From Kingdonia uniflora (Eukaryota > Streptophyta > Magnoliopsida > Ranunculales > Circaeasteraceae): a stretch of 64,000 nucleotides of DNA. A program made the translations under genes and the position numbers. The notes below the pieces were generated by a model. That model saw nothing but the letters and a program-made list of their open reading frames with translations. It did not search any database and was not told the origin of the DNA. Each line of letters begins with the position of its first letter. Position 1 is the first letter of the stretch. The DNA is taken from NCBI GenBank assembly GCA_014058105.1, contig JACGCM010001129.1, positions 2,615,001 to 2,679,000 on the forward strand, written 5' to 3'. Positions 33,801 to 46,068 of this stretch are shown here, one piece after another.

Positions 33801-36800
33801 ATATTGCCTAGTGTTCTTTGGCAATGTTCATTGTGACCTGTGCCTAGTGTTCTTTGGCAATGTTCATTGTGACCTGTAACAAGTGTGATTTGGGGTCCTG
33901 CTCAGGCAGGACTGAAACTGTTTAGACATTTTATTTGTTCTACTTATTCCCTTTTCGTACACCCTCACATACTGAAGAGAAGAAATGCACACCGTGCAGT
34001 TTCGTTCAGCTACTCGAATTGCGATAGCCAAGAGGTCTTGATGAACATCAATCGCAGTGGAAATAAGAAACAAGGGACAACTTTCAAATCCAACACTCTC
34101 ATGGATATTACTCCAAACCAAATGAGGTAGATACATCTAGCAGCTTACACTTGTTACTACTGTTTTTATTTTTGCTGCTTACTGAGCTATAACACGATTA
34201 CTTAATAATTTGTGATTCTGATTCCTAACAAAATAATTTGAACTCTCAGGAGCTCTGCTTGTAAAATGGTTAGAACGCTGGTTCAGTTGATGAGAACTCT
34301 TGATCGGATGCCAGAAGAGGTAAAAAATGGCTCAAGTATTATATAGCATTAATTGACTTGCTAAAGTTTATCATTAACCATGCAAAAGGAACTAAATGTT
34401 TCACATACCTATTTCAGCGTGTTATTGTGATGAAGCTCCTCTACTACGATGATGTAACGGTATGTATACATTACAAAGTCTAACCTACTACCAATTTGTT
34501 TCAGATTGTGTGCTAATCATTTCTGCGGAATAATAACATCTGTGTCCTTTGACTCCTTACAGCCATTGGACTACGAGCCACCTTTTTTCAAATGCTGCTC
34601 AGAAAAAGAGGCTAACAATCCGTGGATGAAGAAACCTTTGAAAATGGAGGTTGGAAATGTCAATAGCAAGCATTTCGTGTTAGCTCTCAAGGTAATAAAG
34701 GAAGTCTTGAGGAAAAAGTCCGACAACTTAAAAGTTCTGTTAAGTTTCACATGTAAAGGATTGTTTGTTGCAGGTTAAAAGCGTTCTTGATCCCTGTGAG
34801 GATGAAAACGATGATATTCAAGAGGAAGAAGATGTGAGTTTGGGAGTTGATTCTGTACAAATGGCCGATTCTTCGGATTCTGACAGTGAGGTAATCTGCT
34901 CCTTGCATTTGTATACTTTATAGTACCACTATCCATTTCTTTACACTATCATAACAGCGCATACGTAAGAAAATCCATTATTATTTTGGTGAATTAAGTT
35001 TATATATATATATATATATAATAATAATTTTTTCTTTTCTGTACATCAGGTCCATTCACCAGAAGAGGACAACTACATTGTCGCTCCCATAGGTAAAATA
35101 CGTGACCCATTTATTGACTGAGCTTTTTCTATAGTACTTTTTCTCGTTTTGAAGTAATAAAAACTTATCTTTACAGCCAAAAAGTCGTTACCTGAAGAGA
35201 ATGGCATGGTAGATGAAGGTAACAGTTTGATCACTTATTGATGTATCTGTATTGCAATATCAATAATACAGTTTATTCATCAATTTATTATGCTGTATGA
35301 TGTTTTCTATAAATAAGAAAAACTAAAATTGGTTTTATGCTTCATTGTATTGCAGACAATACTCAAAATGCCGAGGAAGATGAACAACAATTAGCCCGTC
35401 TGAGGGACTGGATGGAATCATACCACATTGACACTGTTGAACTCACGGATGTGCTCTCAAACTTCCCTGACATCTCCATGGTAAGGATGATCATCATTTA
35501 ACCTCATTACCTCATTCTGTCTGTCAATGCGCATATGTATGTTAGGTCTTCAGTTTAGTCTCCTTTATTTAAAACCCTCCTCACTTGTATAAGATCAGTA
35601 ATGTAATAAAGATTTGTGATTGGTAATTATACAACCATTCTGAGCTCCAAATTAATAATGTTTATGGTTAATTTGGTGGTCTGGATGTATGATTGAGAAT
35701 CATACCCATGTTGTTACCTAAAAGTCTGTTAGAGATACCTGATGAATGAATGACTGAGGTTTTACTGGCAAGCTTTCATTAGTTAGATAAACTGAGGTAG
35801 TTATCAACTAAATCTTTTATGCTTATTGTGTATTAAATTCTTTTTGCAGGCTTTGATTGAAGGTAACTGGAGAACTTGTTTGCATATAAGACTTAAACAA
35901 GGGGAAGAAATCATCCAAAAAAATCTGCTTGTATGTTCAGTTTTAGAGAAAAATTATATGTTTTTCTCAAACCAATTCAATTTATTTTTTCAGAAATCAT
36001 AGACAAACTCATAAATGAAGGTACTTTAGCAAGAGCTGGGAGGGACATTTACACCATCAATAATCGAAAGGTGTGTAATTAAATTTAATTAAACAGTTTG
36101 CTGTCTTCTTATCCTAAATTAGGAATACATTATAGCAAAATCACTGTTTTCAGAAACTGGACTCCGACGTAAGTGCTGTGAAGGAAGAGAAACATGAGCA
36201 AGAAATTCCAGTAGGAGACAAAGGTGGCAAAAGTTCCAGCGAAGACTTCATGTACATGAAGGTATATTTGAAAAATTCTTTCAAGAAGTGTATACAGTTA
36301 AAGTAAATGTCCATGTAGCTTATGTAACCCAACAATAATTTTAGAGACTAGATCGTGGTGGTGGACCCATTTAGAGATCACCCACTAGCAACACATCCTG
36401 TTTATGGATAGAGCTGGTTTTGTTCTACTTAGCTTGTACTGAATGTTAGGCTCTCTTATTTCTGTGTTGTTTCAAGGGAAATGCACCATGTTTTCCCTGC
36501 TTTGTATTTCAGTTTCCTCATGGTACTAACCTTCCACCATATGGTGTGTGTCATAAATAAAATAAAATGGTGGGACTCATTTAACAGATCTCTTATGGCC
36601 AAACAAACTCGATCTAACATTGTAGTAGGTTTTAGTATTATTAGTTGAAGTTCAAGGATCAATATCACTGACAATAACATTTATGCAGGCTTTGTATCAC
36701 GCTCTTCCAATGGATTACGTAACAGTGTCAAAGCTTCAGAGCAAGCTAGATGGGGAAGCCAACCAAAGTACAGTACGAAAACTGATTGATAAGATGGCAG

Positions 36801-38150
36801 TGGATGGGTTTGTGGACAACAAAACCAATCGAAGACTAGGCAAACGACCTCAACTACTGAATAGGTCAAAATTACTGAATTGCAACTAACGTTTATAAAA
36901 TAATTGAGTTAATACTTCTGCAGGCAAGCGTGTCATTCACTCTGAAACAACTGAGAGAAAGCTAATTGAGGTTAAGAAGGTTTTGGATAATACAGCTACG
37001 GTAATTAAGCCATTTAACTGGTAATTTTTTAGGTTCACATACTGTGTAATTATTCTGAACCATATTAGTTTTATCAGGCGATGGAGATTAATGAACCAAA
37101 CAACATCCCCATTGGTGCGGATTATATGACTACAGGTAAATACATCAAATAAATAAAGAGCTTGGGTTTTCTTAATATTAAATATACAAATGAACCTTAA
37201 AGTTCTTTTTTCGTAAATGACCATTAGGGAGCAATCACAGAGACATGTCCACCTGTGCTGGCCTCCATTCAATCGGATCTGATGTTACACGAACTCAAAG
37301 GAGGGCAGATACAAACCAAAATGGCTCCCTTAGGAGTGAGCATACAGCAAAGGAGCAGGGAAACACACCCATGAGCAAGGCCGAGGTTGGTTGGTTGTTT
37401 ACATCAGACAAGCATAATAGTGCTAGTTCTCTTACAGATGTATATCCTATCCTGATAATTATTCCCCCATCCCGGATTAGTAGCTGAATGCGATTACGAC
37501 CAGAATATTATTTGAAAATATGTAGACATAGCTTTAAAGTGGTGTTCCAAGGTTGGGTTCTGCCGAATCCCAACCTGAGGTAAAACCCAAAGTCCAGCCC
37601 AACCTGGGCAAGCATAACATGATAAACTAAAGTCTGACCTAAGGTACTCAATGTGAGCCAACCCAATTTGGACTGATCTAGATCTATCTGTCTAATCGGG
37701 TTGTTTTTGCTGTGTTTTTCTAACTTAGATGTTTCTTCAAACTAACAATTATTTGTAGTAAATGGCCTCCCTAATTAAACATGGATAGTCTGTAAACATA
37801 TTGTTAGTCAAGATTTAATGATAGTGCATAAGCAGCAGAGATAAGTGTTTTTGTGTTTGTGCAGCCTATAGCTTCACGAGAGAGCACCATTAATAATCGC
37901 AGTGGCACAAATGGAAGGATTACACACTGTGGCGATGGTGAGAATTCTGTTTGTAGTCGATCCACCCAAGACAAACGATCCCGCAAATCAAGCACGGTAT
38001 GCTCCAAGTGCCTTCACAGAATTATATAACATATATACAACAGCACAACACTTGGTCACCACAATCTGATATTACAACCTTTGATCTTTATGGCAGGTTA
38101 AGGAACCTATCCTTCAGTCCTTCAAACGCCAGAAACCTCTAGTTGCGTAA
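30849..38150 (+). CDS. ASY1: Meiotic chromosome axis HORMA protein ASY1 (HOP1 homologue)
   Basis: ASY1 loads on meiotic chromosome axes and is needed for synapsis and inter-homologue crossovers. I placed 22 coding exons: 30849-30851, 30955-31011, 32164-32260, 32344-32412, 32500-32592, 34000-34126, 34250-34319, 34418-34459, 34563-34691, 34774-34890, 35050-35092, 35177-35218, 35356-35480, 35850-35862, 35994-36070, 36154-36261, 36689-36839, 36924-37000, 37078-37135, 37228-37385, 37865-37996 and 38097-38150. They give 613 residues (Arabidopsis about 596). The HORMA domain (about 15-230) has [19 protein letters not shown] and [13 protein letters not shown] winged-helix-like segment starts near 405 ([17 protein letters not shown]). 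An acidic linker and a basic, likely closure-motif C-terminus ([11 protein letters not shown]) follow. Exon 1 holds only the ATG and exon 14 only 13 nt. Two introns (after 32412 and 36839) start with GC. Intron 5 hosts an antisense F-box/PP2 pseudogene. Confidence 0.95.
32972..33778 (-). pseudogene. F-box/PP2-A lectin pseudogene nested antisense in ASY1
   Basis: The minus strand encodes a phloem-protein-2-like F-box protein (PP2-A family). The F-box end ([20 protein letters not shown], then WESKLPSNY) runs into the PP2 lectin domain: [21 protein letters not shown]-like [53 protein letters not shown] and FIVPS at the end. The frame is continuous except for one TGA at 33449-33451 in the segment after RYWE, where family members have Trp. 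The N-terminal start of the F-box is missing and no introns are visible, so a processed or truncated copy is likely. Such proteins are SCF substrate adaptors; this copy should make only a short fragment. Confidence 0.87.
33805..33876. repeat. Perfect 36-bp tandem duplication in ASY1 intron 5
   Basis: The unit beginning TGCCTAGTGTTCTTTGGC and ending GTGACCTG occurs twice without a mismatch (33805-33840 and 33841-33876). It lies just beyond the 5' end of the nested pseudogene. Perfect identity implies a recent event. Confidence 0.95.
35001..35028. repeat. TA microsatellite in an ASY1 intron
   Basis: Ten or so TA units followed by ATAATAAT, between exons 10 and 11. Confidence 0.9.
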
Positions 38151-38766
38151 AGAAAGGCGGGGATGTGATACATGTAGGGGACATGTAGTATTAGAAAAAG
38201 GTTTCCCTGTGACGAACCTTGGTACTTTTGTTTTCCTAGGTGTGTAAGGGGAAAAAAATAGTATATTAGATCTTCATCTGCAATGTAAAAGGAAATATAG
38301 ACAACTAAAGAGTGGTGCCTCATAAGAGATATAGAAGAAGTTGTGTTTTATCAGTTCTAATGTTTACTTGTAAGTTGAGAAATACGAATTGGAGCAGTAG
38401 TTATGAGTAAAGAAAGTATGCTTTTGATATCAGCTGAATGTTTCCTGTGTTTACTTGTTAATCAGGAAATAAAAATGGTATTTACCTTTTAGCAATGCTT
38501 GTTACAGTTTACGAAGCAGGCAGCTACAATTAGTTTTCCCCCTTAATTATTGTGTGAATTTCTCCGTTTCAATCCATTCTCAAAGTATGGTTGGTTGGTG
38601 CGGAGGATTGCCAGTATTTGGATGAGGTAATATGCCGAATCATTCGTCTAATTCTTGGAGAGTGAAGTGTCCGAATTGTTTTGGCGGATATTCTCGTTAG
38701 TCGTTATTGCACACATGACAGTTTTCACTTTAGTGTTCATCTTTTTTCCCTCTCAAACCTGAAACA
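38151..38766. other. ASY1 3' UTR and YrdC gene promoter
   Basis: About 600 bp between two genes on the same strand. No repeat or extra gene was seen. The first part presumably contains the ASY1 3' UTR and polyadenylation signals, the last part the promoter of the downstream gene. Confidence 0.5.
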
Positions 38767-41700
38767 ATGGCGTCAGAGACAATCGCATTCGGTGGTCCTG
38801 CCTCAAAGTCTCTCTCCTTTAATCGATCTATTAATCCTATCAGAGCCTGGCTAAATTTCAAAACCATCGTGCCATTGTTGAAACTCAGACTCCGTATATC
38901 TGCAGCGAAGCGGAACCCTAAACGCCTCAAATACTCTGCTCCTCGATTTACTAAGGTACATTCTTACAATTATCTTTGATTTATAAGCTTTTATTGTGTA
39001 TAAGAGGTTGAATTGTAGAACTTTGAAGCTTAATTAGAGGTTAGAGTTTATGATAGATGTTTATAGTTTTATCTATCTAATTATAGTAATTAGTAGAGTC
39101 TGGTTTTTGGGTGTGGTTCTGTTCTTATAACAAGACTCTGTATTCCTACAAGAAAAATAGTTTAGCTCAAATTTAGTTACATAGGCCAATATGAACAAGT
39201 GTTGGTTCGAAAGTGTTTTTCTTTTCCCCCCCGTCAACGTGATCCTTTTTGGTGGTAAGGGAATTTCATATTGTGGGTAGATGGTTTACTCTAGATCTAT
39301 ATTGTTTCAGGGCGATGGATTTGTTTATGTGGAAGTTGACCCATCGGGAGATGATAGTTGGAAATTGGAACCTGTGGTTAAGCTTTTAAGAGAAGGTGCA
39401 GTTGGGGTGATTCCAACAGATACTGTGTATGTTCTTTTACTCAGTTTTTTAGTGTTTGTGCTTGAGGATTAGGTTGTGGTTTTCATTTCGGGGAAATAGT
39501 TTGTGTTGGTTTGGTTAAGGGGAAACTGACCTTGTGAAGAAAATATCCATCAAGTAACCATCTATTTTGATTAGATAATGAAATATTTTTGGTTACGACT
39601 TAGAAAACTGACGATGCACACATTTCTATAGTCGAAAGATTATCCACTCAATCTCTTAAATACGTCTTTCATAACTTTATATTTGAAAAAATGGCACTAC
39701 TCTCTAACAAGATTTGTAATAATTAAGCTATTATTAAGGTTATATATCAAACTAAGAAGTCTTTTTTCTATCTTAAGTTTTTTGTATTATTGTTAATCAG
39801 GTATGCAATTGTTTGTGATTTGAAAAGCCATTCAGCAATCGAGCGTCTCCGTAGGTAATTGCTTTGATTTCTTGTATTTATCCTTTTTCATACCATTTAA
39901 TGAATATCTTGAATGTTTTTCTCCCTTTGCAGAATAAAAGAAATAGAAGCTTCAAAGGCAAGTTTATCAATGGCTTTACTTTTCTCTTTAGAATGCATAA
40001 GAAGATGCTTAAATATAATCTTTTGCCACGAGAGATGAGAAGTTCATCCCGGTAATGAGTGTCATACGATTTTGTGCTGTTTTATGATGGTTATGTCATT
40101 TGTGCAGCCTCTTAGTATCTTATGCCGCTCCTTGCGAGACATAGATACCTATACAACTGGATTTCCACGGGGTAATGGCAAAGGGTCGACAGACTTGTTT
40201 AGAGTTGTTAGGCATTGCCTGCCTGGGCCTGTAAGTATAATTAGCATTGATCCATAATGTACTGGTATAATAGACTAAATCTAAGATAATCTTATATAAA
40301 TGTGTATTAAATGGAGCTGTGAATGTCTTGAATCATGGCAAATGATCATATGCTAGATATTTTCCTTCATATTCCTATGTACAACTAACAAGGAAAAGTA
40401 GATTTTAATGATTTGGAACTTTACTATTTTCATGGAAAATCATATTATGGCTAATGCTTTTGATTTCCTTGAACGTAATACACCCTATACTTCAATGGAT
40501 GTTAATGGTACTTCAGGTTTCCTCTAACTTTTCATGATGGTAAAATGGAAGTGTTGTAACAATTTCCCATTTTCTTAAACAGTATACTTTCATCTTACCT
40601 GCGACTAAAGAACTACCAAAACAATGTACAAGGTATGGGACTACAAGTGCTAAGTTTGCAGCAAGAAAGAATGTGGGAGTACGCATGCCAGATGATCTTA
40701 TATGTCAAGCCATTCTAGAAAAGATGGACACACCTTTGATATCCACAAGGTTGGCAGTGATCATGCGTAATTTAATGCTAGTTAATCATTTTCTAAAAAA
40801 GTCGTGCTTGATCCAAGCTATGGTTCACTAAATTGTATATAACCAATTACATCTGGATTTGTTCCTTATCGTAACTTGTAACACAGTAATGTATCGGCAT
40901 ACATATTGTATATCTCATAGCATTACTCGAGTTTACAAAACATATCGCCTCTATATTTTGGCTATTTGCTTAATGACTGAAACAGCTAACTTATAATTGT
41001 TGATTCTTGGATCCATCATTAATATTAATTATACATTCTTTTCAGTGTCAAGTGGCCAAAGGAAGATGAGTGGATGTTAGACCCAGTTGTCATAGCTGAT
41101 GTATATGGACCGGAGGTTTGACCCTGGTGTTACGAACTGGCATTCTTTGAATCCCTTAAGTCTATGTAATATGTTTGTGACTATTAGATATTTTCAGGTA
41201 ATGCTATTTTTTTGTTTGTTTGTGTATAATTTTATTTCAGGGGCTTGATTTTGTTGTTGACGGCGGTGTTAGAGTGGTTGATCCATCTACCGTAGTCGAT
41301 ATGACGGGAGACTCTCCAACAATCATACGGCTAGGGAAGGTATGGGAGTCTTTAACTCTTTGTAGCCACAGATATATATTGTACCAAAGAGTGATTTACC
41401 TCAAGGATTTGGCCACCTTGAGGATTTGGCCTTTGGTGTAGGATCAATTCAAGCACAATATAGACCTATGAACCATTCTACAAATTTCTGTTCAATAATT
41501 ATAAGTGTTATATTATGTTTCACGCCATCTACGGTTTGAATAGGTAGCAATGTTACAATATAATACATAAAGTTTGCCTGTAATATGTTTTAGAAGTTAG
41601 TTGCATCTTATACATATTTCATTACTTGGTTATAATTTTGCGGTATGTTTTTGTTCATAAAAACCAAATGGAGCCAAACACATACTATATTTCTACTATA

Positions 41701-42220
41701 TGCCCACCTGCTTACTGAAAAATAATAAGGGATGATCGGAGAAGGTGGTGTTGTCAATCTTCAATTGTATTCGAGTTTATGTACTTCGAGCATCTGTATT
41801 TGTTTCACCAAATTTTGTTAGCCAAACCATATTTACATTGTCCTTAATGTCAAATTTTATGGTTTTTTGCATTACCATAGCCATAATCGAATAATGTTTC
41901 TTATATCTTAGGTCTCCACTTGAATTTTGGCTTTGGCTACCAATCAAGGTCATCAAATATGGCTACTCAAGATGACTTTAAGCATATTTGGCTTTTAAAT
42001 GGAGAGTCTAATGAGGCAAATTAGATATGTTTTACACTTTAAATATGATTTTAAAGAAAAATGGCTGCTCTAATATAGATGCTCTTAGTTGTTTTTCAGT
42101 TTTTTTTCTTTCTGATCAGTTTACTATGTGCAGGGGCCAAAGCAGGATTGGATGGTCGTAAAGGATGACATGGGTTTTACCCCACAAGAATGTGAGCTTT
42201 TCATTGCTCGTGCAGCTTGA
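38767..42220 (+). CDS. YrdC/Sua5-like protein, probably organelle-targeted
   Basis: YrdC-domain proteins of the Sua5/TsaC family make threonylcarbamoyl-AMP for the universal tRNA modification t6A; in more distant members the activity is inferred. Nine exons: 38767-38955, 39311-39426, 39801-39854, 39933-39957, 40108-40230, 40583-40749, 41046-41115, 41241-41339 and 42134-42220, in frame to 309 residues. The first 60 or so residues are basic and Ser-rich (RAWLNFK, LKLRLRISAAKR), like a transit peptide. The core has GAVGVIPTDTVYAIVCDL (about 88-106), then KPLSILCRS, CLPGPYTFILPATKE, VGVRMPDD and GPTIIRLGKG-like SPTIIRLGKG near the end. The intron after exon 4 (39957) begins with GC. Length and leader resemble the plant group that includes At3g01920. 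The start is the first Met in an open frame. Confidence 0.92.
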
Positions 42221-43569
42221 GACCACTGCAGCACATTATACTTGTCTATACAGTTCAGCACTGTCCTCAAGGTTTTAGCTTAAAAACCTTAGGTTCCTCA
42301 CAAATGTAAAGGATTTCCTCTACCAAAAAGTAGAAACAAGAGCCCCATGTAAGGTTGTAAATATACTGTTTATAACTCACTAACAATGGTTCTGTACAAT
42401 GTTGCTCTCTGTGTACATGTGATTCGATGATTTCCAGGCAGATCTCGAAGTCATCAGTTTTATTCATGTGTACTGTCCAGTTGATTTACTCTCAGATTAA
42501 AGCTCAACCAATGTCTTTATTAGTAGTGGCTCGAATATGACCACTGTAAGCTGCACTGCGATGAAAGGAATATCAATTAGAATGGCTCCGTCCAATTGCA
42601 CATACATTGTTATTCGTGATAGCAAAATGCTAGAATCCACTGGAGTCATTTGGCTTGCATTTTTCTTAGTTGCAGAAAACATGTTTATAAGCTGATATAT
42701 TAAACTGACTGGCCAAGACTGTTTATTATTATGAGATTTCATTATTCTCCTGGTTCAGTGGTGGATACACCATTGTTCCATTTGAAGCCAAATCAATATA
42801 TCAACAGACCGGCAAACTTATTATTTGTTTACTAAAACTTTCACAGGCCATCTAACCATCTCATTGGAATCACAGTATAACTATCAACCTGGTACAGAAG
42901 ATCTCAGAGGATGGACATCACAATATAAACTATGAACAAGGTGTCTACTCCGTATTTCACTCGTAGCCTTTCAAAGTAAATTGTATCACAAGCATATCAA
43001 AGGTAAAATAATCTCCACAATTTGAACTTTTACAATCCAAGCAAGAACAATTGAGGAAAATATCTCAGAAGATGAAAATTACAGAATTTTATTCAACAGA
43101 CGGATATCCATAGGTTCGAGAGTCTGGGCATTACGACCTGCAAACATTTAGCTTTTACAGCCTACATTCTAAAGTATCAATACTGCGAAAACAAGTTTAT
43201 CATTATTTTCCAAACTCCAATCTTCTCAGATGTTGATGCTTGAACCACCCGTTGATTCACTGCATTCAAAGAAACCAACTTCTAATCACCCAATACAGAG
43301 AGGAAAACAAACAACTAGGAGATTATTATTCATCCAAAGAGAATCTATAACCAGTTTGGGTAAAAATCCAAGCTAAAGATAAATTTATTGGCTCTCTAAA
43401 ACTAAAAAAATGAGCCAGATATGTACTCTAAACTTGCCAAAAGGTCAAATTATAACACCAATAGCAGTTCCAAATACCTTTCAGATACTGGCCACATTTA
43501 CCTTCACCTATGCTTCGTACAGTATATGTTTACTTATCTTAGTAGTGCCACCAACATCATTTTCACCTT
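42221..43569. other. Gene-poor spacer between YrdC gene and copia element
   Basis: Holds the YrdC gene 3' UTR at its start. I see no convincing gene, RNA gene or repeat. Open frames here are short and AT-driven. Confidence 0.5.
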
Positions 43570-43574
43570 CCTCC

Positions 43575-43740
43575 TGTTAGAGTTAGTATTGGCTAGAGGA
43601 TATTTATGCCTTTTGTTCTTTCTTTGAAGTTAGGCTATTTGGGTATGTAGTTGTAACTCAAACTCCGTCTATCTTTTTCTAATACAACATAGTAGCTCTC
43701 TTTCCTCTCTAATGGTTGAACCTTAATATCAAAGCTAATA
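43575..43740 (+). repeat. Left LTR of the copia element
   Basis: 166 bp, TG...TA ends, followed without a gap by the primer binding site. Preceded by CCTCC. Confidence 0.92.
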
Positions 43741-43752
43741 TGGTATCAGAGC
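43741..43752 (+). other. Copia primer binding site (tRNA-Met type)
   Basis: TGGTATCAGAGC sits immediately after the left LTR and is complementary to the 3' end of plant initiator tRNA-Met, the usual primer for copia reverse transcription. Confidence 0.9.
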
Positions 43753-43880
43753 CAGAGTAGTTTCGTTGATTGTTATCTAAAAACGATTAGGGTGCTCTCC
43801 GGTTGATTTGGCACGATTTTGTTTTCAATTTCTGATCTTGGTATAATTAGGGACAGGGTATTTGATTTGAAAAACGCCAT

Positions 43881-45029
43881 ATGACCCGTGATCGATTCAT
43901 TTATTCATATCTTGCATGTCCCTCCTCTATAATTAGTGTTACTGCAGCTAATGGCACATCTATGTCCTTAGCTGGTGTTGGACTTGTCTGCACCCCAAAC
44001 TTGTCCCTTTATGATGTTTATTTTCTTCCTCATCTTACTTTGAGTTTGATTTCTGTTAGTCAGTTGTGTTTTTCTGTATATTTTGTATATTTTTCTGATT
44101 CTCATTATTTTGTGTAGGACCGTCATTCTCAGAGGTTGATTGGGACTGGTCGTAGAGATGGCGGTGTGTACATCTTAGAAAGTTTTCAACCGTTGACTAG
44201 AGCAACGTCTATTAGTTCTTCTGTTGATTTGTCTTCCTTTCGTTTATCATCTAAGTCTAGTCCTTTTTACTTATGGCATGCTAGATTAGGTCATGTATCT
44301 GGATCCCGATTAAAGTATCTAGTTTCTACCGGTGCTTTAGGTGATGTTCATTGTCATGATATTTTTGAATGTTCTAGTTGTAAACTCAAAAAATTTGTTG
44401 CTTTACCTTTCTCTGTTAGCTCTGTATTTATTGCTCCTTTTGATTTAGTTCATTTTGATGTGTGGGGACCTGCTCCTCATCCTACCAAGGGGAGGTCTCG
44501 ATATTATGTTTCTTTCATTGATGATTATTCTCAATATTCTTGGGTAATTTTGATAAAACATCGATTTGAGTTTCTTTCAATTTTCAAAGCCTTTAAAACT
44601 ATGATCCAAACACAATTTTGTACTGCTATTAAGTGCTTTCGAGGTGACTTGGGTGGAAAGTATACTTCTGGTGATTTTGCAGATTTGCTTGCCTCAGATG
44701 AGACGATCCGTCAATCTTCTTGTACCGAAACTCCCTAGTTGAACAGTGTTGTTGAGAGAAAACATCGACATATTACGGAGACTGCACGATCTATGCTTAT
44801 TTATGCATCTATTCCTAGTATTTTTTGGGGCGAGGCAGCCTCACAGATGTTTATGTTATTAATCGGATTCCGACGGCTCTTAACTAGTAATATTTATCCG
44901 TATGAACGTTTGTATGGGAGATCCCCGGATTATTCTCTTCTAAGAGCTACTTGCTTTGTTACGTGTCATCGGACTGATCGTGATAAGATATTTTGTCGGT
45001 CTATTATGTGTTATTCTTGGTTACGGTGA
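43881..45029 (+). pseudogene. Copia protease end, pre-integrase finger and integrase
   Basis: A protease remnant (SVTAANGTSMSLAGVG, LTLSLISVSQL) leads into the GAG-pre-integrase zinc segment (LWHARLGHVSGSRL, CSSCKLKK). The integrase core keeps the first Asp (FDVWGP), second Asp (RGDLGGKY, a drifted motif) and the Glu (VVERKHRH). A TAG at 44736-44738 separates the second and third acidic residues, and another stop follows GVYIL's upstream frame at 44115. The last part (GEAASQMFMLLIGFRRL) is frameshifted. Confidence 0.87.
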
Positions 45030-45497
45030 TACTCAAAAGGGCTACATATGTTATGATCCTATTGGTGGGGAAGTTATACGTTTTTCGGCATGTTGTTTTT
45101 CTGGAACGTATTCCCCTATACTTGATCCCTGACCGATCACGCGAGATTTATGAGTCTAAATTGCGTTTTGTTGACCCTTTTCCTGTTGTCCTTTATCTGA
45201 CATGTCCACTACACTTCCTATTTCTGAGACTACTCCACTGACTCTTGTTTCAGTTGGACCACCACCTCGACGTTATCCAGTGCGTGACTGTCGTCCTCCA
45301 GATAAGTTTGGTTTCTCCAACTTTTGTTATTCCAGTGAGTTTGCTTTTTTTCTCACCACTATCCATGGTCACTCTTGATTGACCTCTTTCAAAGAGGCGA
45401 ATGTTGACCCTATTTGATGGCATGCCATGGATGAGGAGTTATCTGCATTACAAAAAACGGGGAAATGGGACTTGATGCTTACCTTTAGGGAAACATG

Positions 45498-45850
45498 TTA
45501 GTAGCCGTTGGATTTATAAAATAAATACAAAATCTGATGGGTTAGTAGAGCAGTATAAAGCTCGCCTTGTAGCTCATGGTTTAACTCGAGTATGAAATTG
45601 ATTATGAGGAAACTTTGCTCCTGTTGCAAAGATGACCACTGTTCGTCTCTTGACTGCCTCTGCTCATCAATGGGGATTATCTCAGATGGATGTAAAGAAC
45701 GCCTTTTTGCATGGTGATTTGACTGAGAAAGTGTACCTGATTCCTCCACCGGGAGTTCCTCACTCACCTGGTGAAGTCTACAAACTTCGCAAAGCTTTAT
45801 ATGGTCTCAAACAACATAGTAGTATTGGCTTGAGGGTATTTACGTCTTAG
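45498..45850 (+). pseudogene. Copia reverse transcriptase fragment
   Basis: A broken upstream piece (WIYKINTKSDG, KARLVAHG-like) is followed by the well-conserved [20 protein letters not shown] and [13 protein letters not shown]. The sequence then stops abruptly and runs into a 25-bp partial copy of the LTR start, so the YVDD box and RNase H were lost by deletion. Confidence 0.88.
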
Positions 45851-45896
45851 CAAACTCTCGATGTTACTTGTTGTACTATCATGAGTTTGACAAGGG

Positions 45897-46063
45897 TGTT
45901 AGAGTTAGTATTGGCTTGAGGGTATTTATGTCCTTTGTTCTTTTTTTTTGCAGTTAGGCTATTTGGGGATGTAGTTATAACTCAACTCCATCTATTTTCT
46001 TCTAATACAACATAGTAGCTCTCTTTCCCCTCTAATGGTTGAACCTTAATATCAAAGCTATTA
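45897..46063 (+). repeat. Right LTR of the copia element
   Basis: 167 bp and alignable over its full length with the left LTR. Followed by the CCTCC duplication. GACAAGGG just upstream may be the polypurine tract. Confidence 0.92.
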
Positions 46064-46068
46064 CCTCC

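Larger units (their letters stand above)
43575..46063 (+). mobile_element. Internally deleted Ty1/copia retrotransposon with both LTRs
   Basis: Short LTRs (43575-43740 and 45897-46063) begin TGTTAGAGTTAG and end AAGCTAATA / AAGCTATTA. A 5-bp target duplication CCTCC lies at 43570-43574 and 46064-46068. A primer binding site TGGTATCAGAGC, matching the initiator tRNA-Met 3' end as usual for copia, follows the left LTR directly. The internal part is only 2.16 kb: gag and most of the protease are missing, integrase is mostly present, and reverse transcriptase survives as its central part; RNase H is absent. The LTRs differ at roughly a dozen or more positions, so insertion is not recent. Confidence 0.93.

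Noticed and set aside
42497..42742. Minus-strand open frame downstream of the YrdC gene
   Set aside because: No recognisable domain, conserved start or splice context; probably a chance frame in the spacer.
43421..43627. Plus-strand open frame across the left copia LTR border
   Set aside because: It runs from unique sequence into the LTR, so it is a chance fusion created by the insertion.
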